Source of the DNA: Bradyrhizobium prioriisuperbiae
GTDB taxonomy: Bacteria; Pseudomonadota; Alphaproteobacteria; Rhizobiales; Xanthobacteraceae
Assembly (NCBI RefSeq): GCF_032397745.1
Contig: NZ_CP135921.1
Coordinates: 8,048,501-8,112,500 of the forward strand
Length of the DNA stretch: 64,000 nt
Direction of reading: 5' to 3'
The notes beneath the pieces were generated by a model. The model was not told the DNA's origin, searched no databases, and worked only from the letters and a program-made list of their open reading frames with translations. Shown here piece after piece: positions 24,796 through 33,016 of this stretch. Numbering within the stretch: position 1 is the stretch's first letter; every line of letters starts with the position of its first letter. The translations under genes were made by a program, and so were the position numbers.

Positions 24796-25761
24796 GTGCC
24801 GTTCTGGAAATTTGTCGCTGTTATTGGCGCGTGTCTCGGTTTGACGTGGCAGGCCCACGCGCAGGAGCCCTACCCCAACCGCCTGGTCACGCTGGTGCAC
24901 GGCTTTGCCGCCGGCGGCAACGCCGATGTCATTGCCCGGATCGTTGCCGACGGACTGGCGCAACGCCTGGGCAAGCCGGTGATCGTCGAGCCCCGTGCCG
25001 GGGCCGGCGGCACCCTTGCCTCCGACTATGTGGCCAAGGCGACGCCTGATGGACACACCCTGATCATGCTGACCGGGGGCCACTCGGTGTCCGGCGCACT
25101 GTACAAGTCGCTGCCGTTCAAGCCGGTCGACGACTTCCAGATGCTCTCGACGGTGATCTTCTTTCCGTTCGTCATCGCGGTGAACACCAACCATCGTTTC
25201 AAGAGCCTCGCGGACCTGATCGCCGAGGCCAAGGCCAAGCCCGACACCCTGACGTTCAGCTCGGTCGGCGTCGGCAGCACCCAGCATCTGGCCGGCGAAC
25301 TCTTGGCGTCGATGGCGGGGATCAAGCTGGTGCATGTGCCCTATCGCGGCGGCGGCGGCCCGATCAACGACGTGCTCGGCGGCCAGATCGATATCCTGGT
25401 CGATACGCTGACCATCGCAGCCCCACAGCTCGCCGCCGGCAGCATTCGCGGCCTCGGCATCACCAGCGCCACGCCGTGGTTTTCCCTGCCCGGCATTCCC
25501 ACGGTTGCCGCCACCGTGCCGGGTTACGAAGTCCGCTCCTGGCTCGGCATCGCTACCGCGAAGAACGTGCCGCAGCCGATCGTGGAGCGGCTCAACCGCG
25601 AAATCCGTGCGGTGCTCGAGTCATCGGCGGTGAAGGAGAAGCTGCAAGCGATGGGCAACGAGGTGCGCGCCAGTTCGCCGGAGGAAATGCGGACCCTGGT
25701 TGCGAGTGAGATCGAGCGCTGGAAAGGTGTGATCAAGGATGCAGGGATTCCGCAGCAGTGA
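24796..25761 (+). CDS. TTT-type (Bug family) periplasmic substrate-binding protein
   Basis: 321 aa. Sec signal peptide (KFVAVIGACLGLTWQAHAQ) followed by the Bug/TctC pattern: YPNRLVTLVHGFAAGGNADVIARIVADGLAQRLGKPVIVEPRAGAGG, LTFSSVGVGSTQHLAGELL and VPYRGGGGPINDVLGGQID. GTG start at 24796 after GGGGGAGGA. No TctA/TctB membrane genes are adjacent, so it is one of the orphan Bug proteins that are abundant in these bacteria. Ligand, likely a carboxylate, unknown. Confidence 0.9.
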   Translation: MPFWKFVAVIGACLGLTWQAHAQEPYPNRLVTLVHGFAAGGNADVIARIVADGLAQRLGKPVIVEPRAGAGGTLASDYVAKATPDGHTLIMLTGGHSVSGALYKSLPFKPVDDFQMLSTVIFFPFVIAVNTNHRFKSLADLIAEAKAKPDTLTFSSVGVGSTQHLAGELLASMAGIKLVHVPYRGGGGPINDVLGGQIDILVDTLTIAAPQLAAGSIRGLGITSATPWFSLPGIPTVAATVPGYEVRSWLGIATAKNVPQPIVERLNREIRAVLESSAVKEKLQAMGNEVRASSPEEMRTLVASEIERWKGVIKDAGIPQQ

Positions 25762-25770
25762 TCGGCGATG

Positions 25771-25847
25771 TAGCCCGGGTGAGCGCAGCGACACCCGGGA
25801 CTAACGCAGCGGTGCTCTCCCGGATATCGCTGCGCTCATCCGGGCTA
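25771..25847. repeat. REP-type inverted repeat
   Basis: A 30-base arm (25771-25800, beginning TAGCCCGGGTGAGCGCAGCG) and its inverse (25818-25847) match at 26 of 30 positions. The sequence is of a kind common between genes in Bradyrhizobium-group genomes. It lies between two converging genes and can form a long hairpin on either strand, so it may also act as a bidirectional terminator. Confidence 0.75.
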
Positions 25848-25863
25848 CTCTCTGAGCGGAAGG

Positions 25864-28800
25864 CTACTCTTCGCCATCAAACGCCGGCCGCACCACCGAG
25901 CCCGGCGCCAGGCGGCGGATCAGGATGTAGAAGATCGGCGTGAACACGAGGCCGAACAGCGTCACGCCGAGCATGCCGAAGAACACGGCAACACCGACGG
26001 CCTGGCGCATCTCGGAGCCCGATCCGGATGAAATCACCAGCGGCAGCACGCCAAGGATGAAGGCGAACGAGGTCATCAGGATCGGCCGCAACCGCAGCCG
26101 GCAGGCTTCGATCACCGCATCGAGGCTGTTGCGTCCCTCGAGCTCGATGTCGCGCGCGAACTCGACGATCAGGATGGCGTTTTTCGCGGCCAGCCCCACC
26201 AGCACGACAAAGCCGATTTGCGTCAGGATATTGACGTCCTGTCCCATGACGCGCACGCCGATGGTGGCGGCAAGCAGGCACATCGGCACGATCAGAATGA
26301 TCGCGAACGGCAGGCTCCAGCTGCCGTATTGCGCGGCCAGCACCAGGAACACGAACAGCACGCAGATCGGGAAGACATAGAGGCCTGAATTGCCGCCGGT
26401 CACCTGCTGATAGGACAGATCCGTCCATTCATACGTGAACCCGCTCGGCAGGGTCGTATCCGACAGCTTCTTCATGATGTTGATGGCGGTCGCCGAGCTG
26501 GTTCCGGGCAGCGTGTCGCCCTGCAGCTCGGCTGTCGGATAGAGATTGTAGCGCGGCACCCGGTCCGGCCCCGCAGTGTCCTGGAAATTGACCACACTGC
26601 CAAGCAGGACCATCTGGCCCGCGGCGTTGCGGGTCTGCAGCCGGGCGAGATCGGAGGTTTCCTTGCGAAATTGATAATCCGCCTGCGTGGTGACGTGATA
26701 GGTTCGGCCCAGGATGTTGAAGTCGTTGACATAGGCCGAACCGAAATAGGTCTCGATCGCCTCGGTCACGTTCTGCATGGGCACGCCAAGCATCTGCGCC
26801 TTCTGCCGATCGATATCGACAAACACCTGCGGCGTGTTGGCGGAGAACGGCGAGAACACCGATGTCAGCCCCGGCGCCCGGCGCGCCGCATTCACCAGAT
26901 CGTCGGTCGCCGCCGCCAGGATCTCGGGGCCACGGCCCTGACGATCCTGGATGCGCATGGCAAAGCCGCCGCCGGTGCCGATGCCGGGCACCGCGGGCGG
27001 CGGGATCACCACAATGAAGGCGCTCTCGATGCTGGCGAGACGCTTGCGCAACTCGGCCGTGATGGCGTTCGCCGTCTGGCCTTTTTTCGCCCGAACCTCC
27101 GGTTCGTCAAACACCGGGAACAACGCCGCAGCGTTGCCCTGCTGGGTTCGCGTCGCACCCGAGAAGCCGGCAAACGCCGGTACCCGCACCACGCCCGGAA
27201 CAGTGAGCGCGATCTTTTCGATCTGGCGGACGACTTCGGTGGTGCGCGCCAATGACGCCGCACCGGGCAATTGCACGGAGACGATGACATAGCCGCGATC
27301 CTGCGCCGGGATAAAGCCCTGGGGGGTGGTCATCAAGAGCCAGCCGGCCGAGCCGATCAGCAGGACATAGACCCCCAGCATCAACACCGTATGGTGGATC
27401 ACGAAGCCGGCCACAGTGCCATAGGCATGCGCCAGCCGGTCGAACACCCGGTTGAAGGCGCCGGTGAAGCTTTCCCATGCGCGGGCAACGATGTTCCAGC
27501 TCGGGGTCGGCTTCTTTTCGTGATGCGGCTCCAGGATCATCGACGCCAGCGCCGGCGACAGTGTCAGCGAGCAGAAGCAGGAGATCGCGGTCGCCACCGC
27601 AATGGTGACGGCGAACTGCTGGAAAAACTGGCCGGAGATTCCGCCCAGGAACGCGGTGGGCACGAACACGGCACAGAGCACCAGCGCGATCGACACCAGC
27701 GCACCGCCGACCTCTTCCATGGTGCGCAGCGCGGCGTCACGCCGGCTTTTGCCCAGGCCCAGATGCCGCTCGACGTTTTCGACCACCACAATGGCGTCGT
27801 CCACCACGATGCCCACCGCCAGCACGAGGCCGAACAGCGTCAGGTTGTTGATGGAGAAGCCAAGCGCCGCCATCACCGCAAAGGTGCCGACCAGCGAGAC
27901 CGGAATGGCCAGGATCGGGATGATCGCCGGCCGCCAGCCCTGCAGGAACACCAGCACCACGATCACAACCAGCGCCATCGCTTCATAGATGGTCTTGATC
28001 AGCTCGCTGATCGACTGGGCGATGAATTCGGTCGGGTTGTAGCCGATGTTGTATTCGAGGCCGCGCGGAAAATCCTTTTTCAGCGTCGCCATGGTATCGG
28101 AGATGCCCTTGGCGGTGGCGAGCGCGTTCGATCCCGGACGCTGCGTCACCACCATAGCCACCGCGGATTTCTGCAGCAGGAAGCTGTTGGTGGAATAGGA
28201 CAGCGCGCCGAGCTCGATACGCGCGACATCGCGCAGCCGCACCGTGCGCCCGTCGGCATCGGATTTCAGCACGATGTTCTCGAACTGCTGTGGATCCTTT
28301 AAGCGGCCGGTGAAGGTGAGGTTCGGCTGCAGAGCGCGATCGGCGATCGGCGGCTCGGCGATCTGGCCGCCGGCGATCTGCAGGTTCTGGGCGCGGATCG
28401 CGGTCAACACGTCGCCAGCCGTCATGCCGAGCTGGGCGATCCGGTCCGGATTGAGCCACAGCCGCATGGAATAGTCGCGCGCGCCGAAGATCTGGATGTC
28501 GCCGACGCCGTCAAGCCGCAGCAATTGGTCACGGACTTGCCGCAGCGCATAGTTGCTGATGTAGAGCTGGTCGTAACTGTCGTCCGGCGACAGCATAAAC
28601 ACCACCAGCAGCAAATCGGGGCTGTTCTTGCGGGTGACAACACCATTGCGCTGCACTTCTTCGGGCAGCCGCGGCTGGGCGATCGCCACGCGGTTCTGCA
28701 CCAGCACCTGCGCCTTGTCGAGGTCGGTGCCGAGCTTGAACGTCACGGTGATGGTGAGCTGGCCGTTCGAGGTGGCCTGGCTGTAGAGGTACAGCATGTC

Positions 28801-29025
28801 CTCGACGCCGTTGATCTCCTGCTCGATCGGCGTCGCCACCGTATCGGAAACGGTCTGCGCCGACGCGCCGGGATACTGCGTCGTGACGGTGACAGTCGGC
28901 GGCGCGACCTGCGGATATTCCGAGATCGGCAGCGTGGGATAGGCAATCGCGCCGACGATCAGGAGCACGATGGACAGCACCATCGCAAGGATGGGCTGGT
29001 TGATGGAAAGACGACCGAGGTTCAT
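25864..29025 (-). CDS. RND efflux pump inner-membrane subunit (HAE1, AcrB/MexB-like)
   Basis: 1053 aa, full length for the HAE1 family. N terminus LSINQPILAMVLSIVLLIVGAIAYPTLPISEYPQVAPPTV and the proton-relay segment GIVVDDAIVVVENVERHLGLGKS are characteristic, as are twelve membrane helices split by two large periplasmic loops. Its ATG overlaps the adaptor stop (29022-29025). Pumps hydrophobic toxic compounds out of the cell with the adaptor and an outer-membrane channel encoded elsewhere. Confidence 0.93.
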   Translation of the reverse strand: MNLGRLSINQPILAMVLSIVLLIVGAIAYPTLPISEYPQVAPPTVTVTTQYPGASAQTVSDTVATPIEQEINGVEDMLYLYSQATSNGQLTITVTFKLGTDLDKAQVLVQNRVAIAQPRLPEEVQRNGVVTRKNSPDLLLVVFMLSPDDSYDQLYISNYALRQVRDQLLRLDGVGDIQIFGARDYSMRLWLNPDRIAQLGMTAGDVLTAIRAQNLQIAGGQIAEPPIADRALQPNLTFTGRLKDPQQFENIVLKSDADGRTVRLRDVARIELGALSYSTNSFLLQKSAVAMVVTQRPGSNALATAKGISDTMATLKKDFPRGLEYNIGYNPTEFIAQSISELIKTIYEAMALVVIVVLVFLQGWRPAIIPILAIPVSLVGTFAVMAALGFSINNLTLFGLVLAVGIVVDDAIVVVENVERHLGLGKSRRDAALRTMEEVGGALVSIALVLCAVFVPTAFLGGISGQFFQQFAVTIAVATAISCFCSLTLSPALASMILEPHHEKKPTPSWNIVARAWESFTGAFNRVFDRLAHAYGTVAGFVIHHTVLMLGVYVLLIGSAGWLLMTTPQGFIPAQDRGYVIVSVQLPGAASLARTTEVVRQIEKIALTVPGVVRVPAFAGFSGATRTQQGNAAALFPVFDEPEVRAKKGQTANAITAELRKRLASIESAFIVVIPPPAVPGIGTGGGFAMRIQDRQGRGPEILAAATDDLVNAARRAPGLTSVFSPFSANTPQVFVDIDRQKAQMLGVPMQNVTEAIETYFGSAYVNDFNILGRTYHVTTQADYQFRKETSDLARLQTRNAAGQMVLLGSVVNFQDTAGPDRVPRYNLYPTAELQGDTLPGTSSATAINIMKKLSDTTLPSGFTYEWTDLSYQQVTGGNSGLYVFPICVLFVFLVLAAQYGSWSLPFAIILIVPMCLLAATIGVRVMGQDVNILTQIGFVVLVGLAAKNAILIVEFARDIELEGRNSLDAVIEACRLRLRPILMTSFAFILGVLPLVISSGSGSEMRQAVGVAVFFGMLGVTLFGLVFTPIFYILIRRLAPGSVVRPAFDGEE

Positions 29026-30194
29026 GGCTTGGCGCCACCGCTGGCGGCCGCCGCATGCGGAGCGACCTTGGCGCCGACGCGGGCGCGCTGCAGGCCGTCG
29101 ACGATCACCTTGTCCTCCGGCTTCAGCCCTTCCTTGATGACACGAAGGCCCTCGTCCAGCGGACCGAGCACCACCGGCTTCGCCTCCACCGTATTGTCGT
29201 CCTTGACCACGAACACGATCTTGCGCGACTGATCGGTGGCAATCGCGGTATCCGGCAGCAGCAGAGCCTCATAAGGCGCGCTGCCGATCACGCGGACCCG
29301 GGCGAATTGCCCCGGCAGGATCGAGAGGTCCTGGTTCGGGACAAGTGCGCGGCCACGCAAGGTGCCGGTGCTGACATCGAGACGATTGTCGAGGAAATCC
29401 ACCGAGCCCATGTGCGATGGCTTGGTCTCGCCCGACAGCAGGATCTGCACCGGATTGGCGGTGTCACGCGAGCTCGGCCGCTTGCCTTCGAACCACAGCC
29501 TGCTGTTACGCTGATAGATCGATTCATCCATGTCGAAATAAGCATAGATCGGATTCATCGAGACGATCGAAGTCAGCAGCGTGGCGCCGCTCTCGCTGCC
29601 CTGCACGAGGTTGCCGACCGTCACCAGATGGCGGCTGATGCGGCCGTCGATCGGCGCCTTGACCTTGGTGAATTCGACATCGAGCTCGGCGCGCTTGAGC
29701 GTTCCCTCGGCCTGCAGCACCGAAGCCTGGGCCGCCTGCAGTGCCTGCTTGCGCTGGTCGACCACGCTTTCCGAGGCGAACTGCGACCTGTTCAATTCGG
29801 TAGCGCGGGTGAACTCCCGCTGTGCCAGATCGACCCTGGCCTTGGCGTCGGCCAGTTGCCCCTGGGCTTGCTCGGCGACCGCCTCATACTGCCGGGGATC
29901 GATCACATAAAGCAGATCGCCGGTCTTCACCATCGCGCCGTCCTTGAACTCGACACTGGTCACGAAACCGGTGACGCGGGCGCGGATTTGCACCTGCTCG
30001 ATGGCATCGAACCGTCCGGTGAACTCATCCCAGTCGGTGACCGTCCGCTTGGTCGGCTGGGCAACGGTGACCGGAGGCGCAGGTGGCGCCGCCTGCTGGG
30101 TGGCGTTCTCGCCGCACCCGGCAAGGGCCAGCAGCGCGGCAAAGGGGCCTATTTTCGCGATTCGACCAAGGCGTGACGGTGCTATCGTGTTCAA
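29022..30194 (-). CDS. RND efflux periplasmic adaptor lipoprotein (AcrA/MexA-like)
   Basis: 390 aa. TTG at 30194 is preferred: GGGGGA lies upstream, and the resulting N terminus is a lipoprotein signal (IGPFAALLALAGC, lipobox LAGC). Lipoyl motifs RARVTGFVTSVEFKDGAMVKTGDLLYVID and FTKVKAPIDGRISRH bracket a coiled coil. An in-frame opening back to 30440 has no support. First gene of a two-gene pump operon without outer-membrane factor and without an adjacent TetR regulator. Confidence 0.88.
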   Translation of the reverse strand: MNTIAPSRLGRIAKIGPFAALLALAGCGENATQQAAPPAPPVTVAQPTKRTVTDWDEFTGRFDAIEQVQIRARVTGFVTSVEFKDGAMVKTGDLLYVIDPRQYEAVAEQAQGQLADAKARVDLAQREFTRATELNRSQFASESVVDQRKQALQAAQASVLQAEGTLKRAELDVEFTKVKAPIDGRISRHLVTVGNLVQGSESGATLLTSIVSMNPIYAYFDMDESIYQRNSRLWFEGKRPSSRDTANPVQILLSGETKPSHMGSVDFLDNRLDVSTGTLRGRALVPNQDLSILPGQFARVRVIGSAPYEALLLPDTAIATDQSRKIVFVVKDDNTVEAKPVVLGPLDEGLRVIKEGLKPEDKVIVDGLQRARVGAKVAPHAAAASGGAKP

Positions 30195-30450
30195 AATCGT
30201 CCCCCTGAAAGAACAGCAAGTGATGTCATTAAAGCACAACCTGTCGACGCAAGGCAAAACCACACCGGTGAAGCCGTGTGGGTTCAGTAGATGGGCGGGC
30301 GCTGGATTTGGCGATGCAATATCGAATTTGCAAGGTGTCGCAGGCCTGACCAAACATTGGCTCGACTTTATGATAAAATGACAGCCTGATGTCGGTCGAA
30401 CACCGTCATATGACTGACAAGCACTTGACAGGCTCGGCACGCAACGTGTG

Positions 30451-30788
30451 CTACGCGCTTCTCAGCAGCGAATCGCTGATCTTCTCAGCGATCATGATGG
30501 TGGGCATGTGGCAGTCGGTAGACGTGGCATCCCTGAGACATCGGCCACATCGATGTTGCCGATGCCGATTACGTTGCCAACGGGATCGACGACCGCCTGC
30601 GGATCCGACGCGTCGCCTATTCGGCGGGCGCCGAGCGGCTGCCACACGCCGAACACGGCGCGGCGAATGAACTGTTCCAGCGCATCATCCTTGGACATGA
30701 CGTCAGGGAAAGCGCGCCGGTTCAACAGCAACGACCTGACAACGCGATGCCGGACTATCGCGAGGCACCCATCCGCGTCGTGCGGCAT
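30451..30788 (-). pseudogene. Remnant of a GMC oxidoreductase (C-terminal part, frameshifted)
   Basis: One minus-strand frame reads WQPLGARRIGDASDPQAVVDPVGNVIGIGNIDVADVSGMPRLPTATCP, which is the C-terminal FAD-binding region of choline-dehydrogenase-like GMC enzymes (expected HPxGTCRMG...DPxxxVxGxxNLxVADxSxMP). The expected next motif, PTIMIAEKISD, is in another frame ending at 30451. So there is a frameshift near 30495, the conserved HPxGTCRMG is degraded, and the N-terminal 400 residues are absent. A decayed fragment. Confidence 0.72.
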
Positions 30789-30920
30789 CCGCGGCGATGC
30801 TGGCGGGCATGGAGATCATCGCGGCCGATCTCAAAAGGGCGGCGGCATCCGCAGTTGCACCGGCCCGGCGTTGAACACCCAATAATCCCATGCCACGGAA
30901 AACCAACACCAGAATCCGCC

Positions 30921-30958
30921 CGAGAGTCCCGCTTCGATAAACCGAAACGGGACTCTCG
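30921..30958 (+). terminator. Strong hairpin, probable terminator
   Basis: An 11-bp perfect stem, CGAGAGTCCCG with CGGGACTCTCG, encloses a 16-base loop and is followed by ATTTTGTTTG. No intact plus-strand gene precedes it now, so it may have ended a gene that has been lost along with the GMC fragment's surroundings. Confidence 0.6.
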
Positions 30959-31103
30959 ATTTTGTTTGACGCATTTTCTTCACGCGAACCAGCATCCACT
31001 TCGCTCGAAAACGCTATAGCCACGCCGCGAGCCGGATGAAATACTCACAGCCAAGGCCGGCGCAGTCCTTCAACGTCCGGCCACTGGGAAGGAACAGCTT
31101 GCA

Positions 31104-31880
31104 ATGGCGGGACAAGGTGTGTTGAGCGGCAAGGTGGCGCTGGTGACGGGTGCCGCCGGTGAAATCGGAGCAGCCACTATCAAGCTGCTGGCTGAGCGCG
31201 GCGCCCGCATTGTGGCTGTTGACCGTGATGCCGACGGCCTCAAGCGCGCCACCCAAGCGCTACCGGCGTCGGCCGAGGTGCTGCCGATCGTCGCCGATGT
31301 CACCCGCGAGGACGAGGTCGCTGCCTATGTGCAGCGGACCGTGGAGCGGATGGGCGGCCTGCATATTTTCTTCAACAATGCCGGCATCGAGGGCGATATC
31401 ACCCCGATCACCGACTATCCGCTGGAGACATTTCGTCGCGTGCTCGACGTCAATGTGGTCGGCGTTTTCCTGGGCATGAAATACGTGATTCCGGTGATGA
31501 GGCGGCAAGACGGCGGCAGCATCATCAACACCGCCTCGATCGCCGGCATGATCGGCAGCCCTCTGATCGCTGTCTACAGCGCCAGCAAGCATGCCGTCAT
31601 CGGCCTGACCAAGAGCGCTGCGGCGGAATGCAGCGACACCAAGGTCCGGATCAATTGCATTTGTCCGGGACTGATCGAGAGCCGCATGCTGAGGTCGATC
31701 ATCGACGGGCGGAATTCCGGCACACCGGTGCCGCTGGAGAAAATCGTCGACCGCGTTCCTGCCCGCCGTCTTGGTCTCGCGTCCGAGGTGGCCGCGGTCG
31801 TCGGCTTCCTCGGCTCCGACGATGCAAGTTATGTGTCGGGATCGTCCTATCCCGTCGACGGCGGCCGCACAACGACCTGA
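31104..31880 (+). CDS. Short-chain dehydrogenase/reductase
   Basis: 258 aa classical SDR. Cofactor motif TGAAGEIG near the N terminus, with VAVDRD suggesting NAD preference (Asp after beta-2), NNAG, and catalytic YSASK with upstream S in INTASIAG. It is followed 51 bases later by a lactone/ester hydrolase and then a Baeyer-Villiger monooxygenase. The trio resembles the alcohol dehydrogenase, monooxygenase and lactonase of cyclic alcohol/ketone degradation (ChnA-ChnB-ChnC-like). Confidence 0.88.
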   Translation: MAGQGVLSGKVALVTGAAGEIGAATIKLLAERGARIVAVDRDADGLKRATQALPASAEVLPIVADVTREDEVAAYVQRTVERMGGLHIFFNNAGIEGDITPITDYPLETFRRVLDVNVVGVFLGMKYVIPVMRRQDGGSIINTASIAGMIGSPLIAVYSASKHAVIGLTKSAAAECSDTKVRINCICPGLIESRMLRSIIDGRNSGTPVPLEKIVDRVPARRLGLASEVAAVVGFLGSDDASYVSGSSYPVDGGRTTT

Positions 31881-31931
31881 CGATCCCGTTCAAGGGCGCA
31901 ACCATTAGACACGACCAACAGAGACCATCCC

Positions 31932-32876
31932 ATGCCAATCAAGCTCGATCCCGATGCCGCCGCGGTGCTTCAGGCTTTTCGCGAGGCCGGCCGCCCGCCC
32001 TATGAGACGCTGACGCCTCAAGAAGCCCGCGAGTACTATCTGGCGGCCCGCCTGGTCACCAACCCCGACCCGCCACCGGTCGCATCCGTCGAGACGCTCG
32101 CGATTCCCGGACCTGACGGCTCTATCCCGGCGCGCCTCTACAAGCCGCAAACGCTGCGGCAAAGCGGCGGTCAATCGCCCTGCCTGGTGTTTTTCCATGG
32201 CGGCGGCTGGGTGATCGGCAATCTGGACTCCCATGACGTGGCCTGCCGGACGCTGGCCAATGAAGGCCAGCTTCTGGTGATCTCGGTGGACTATCGCCTG
32301 GCGCCCGAGCACAAGTTTCCTGCCGCCGCCGACGATGCCATCGCGGCGACCAACTGGATCGCAGACAATGCGAAGCAACTCGGCATCGATACCACGCAGC
32401 TGTTCGTGGGCGGCGACAGCGCCGGCGGCAATCTCGCCGCCATCGTTGCCATCACCGCGCGCGAGGCCGGCCCGAAACTCGCGGGTCAGGTGCTGATCTA
32501 TCCCGCCACCGATTTCGCCATGACCCATCCGTCTCACAGCGAACCGGAAACCGACTGCCTGCTGACGCATTCGGTGATCCGCTGGTTTCGCGACCACTAT
32601 CTCAACAGCCCGGCCGATATCGAGAACTGGAAAGCATCTCCGCTGCGGGTCAAGACGTTCGCTGGCCTGCCGCCCGCCTTTGTCCTGACCGCCGGCGGCG
32701 ATCCCCTGCGCGACGAGGGCGACGACTACGCGAAGCGTCTTGCCGAAGCAGGCGTGACCGTGACGTATCAGACCTATCCCGGCCAGTTCCACGGTTTCAT
32801 CACCATGGGCAAATTGCTGCCGAAAGCGGGAGTCGCACTTGCCGAGATCGGTGCCTGGCTGAAAGTGCCGAAATAA
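31932..32876 (+). CDS. Alpha/beta hydrolase, hormone-sensitive-lipase family
   Basis: 314 aa. Oxyanion motif HGGGW at 89-93 and nucleophile elbow GDSAGG at 161-166 (S163) are HSL-family hallmarks; the acid and His are in AGGDPLRDEGDDY and QFHGF. Cytosolic, no signal. Between an SDR and a Baeyer-Villiger monooxygenase, so lactone or ester hydrolysis after ring expansion is a reasonable inference. Confidence 0.9.
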   Translation: MPIKLDPDAAAVLQAFREAGRPPYETLTPQEAREYYLAARLVTNPDPPPVASVETLAIPGPDGSIPARLYKPQTLRQSGGQSPCLVFFHGGGWVIGNLDSHDVACRTLANEGQLLVISVDYRLAPEHKFPAAADDAIAATNWIADNAKQLGIDTTQLFVGGDSAGGNLAAIVAITAREAGPKLAGQVLIYPATDFAMTHPSHSEPETDCLLTHSVIRWFRDHYLNSPADIENWKASPLRVKTFAGLPPAFVLTAGGDPLRDEGDDYAKRLAEAGVTVTYQTYPGQFHGFITMGKLLPKAGVALAEIGAWLKVPK

Positions 32877-33016
32877 CGCAGGGCTGATCGCAGCGGGCCA
32901 TCGCAACAGGTCATGGCATCGCTTGTCTCGTCTGCAGTTTTGCGTATTGCCGGCTGGCAATCCGCATAGAATGCTGAGCGAACCAAGACAAAAAGCATAT
33001 CCGGGAGCGAGATGCG

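Noticed and set aside
27271..28302. 343-aa plus-strand frame within the RND pump gene
   Set aside because: His/Arg/Gln-rich antisense shadow of a conserved RND gene.
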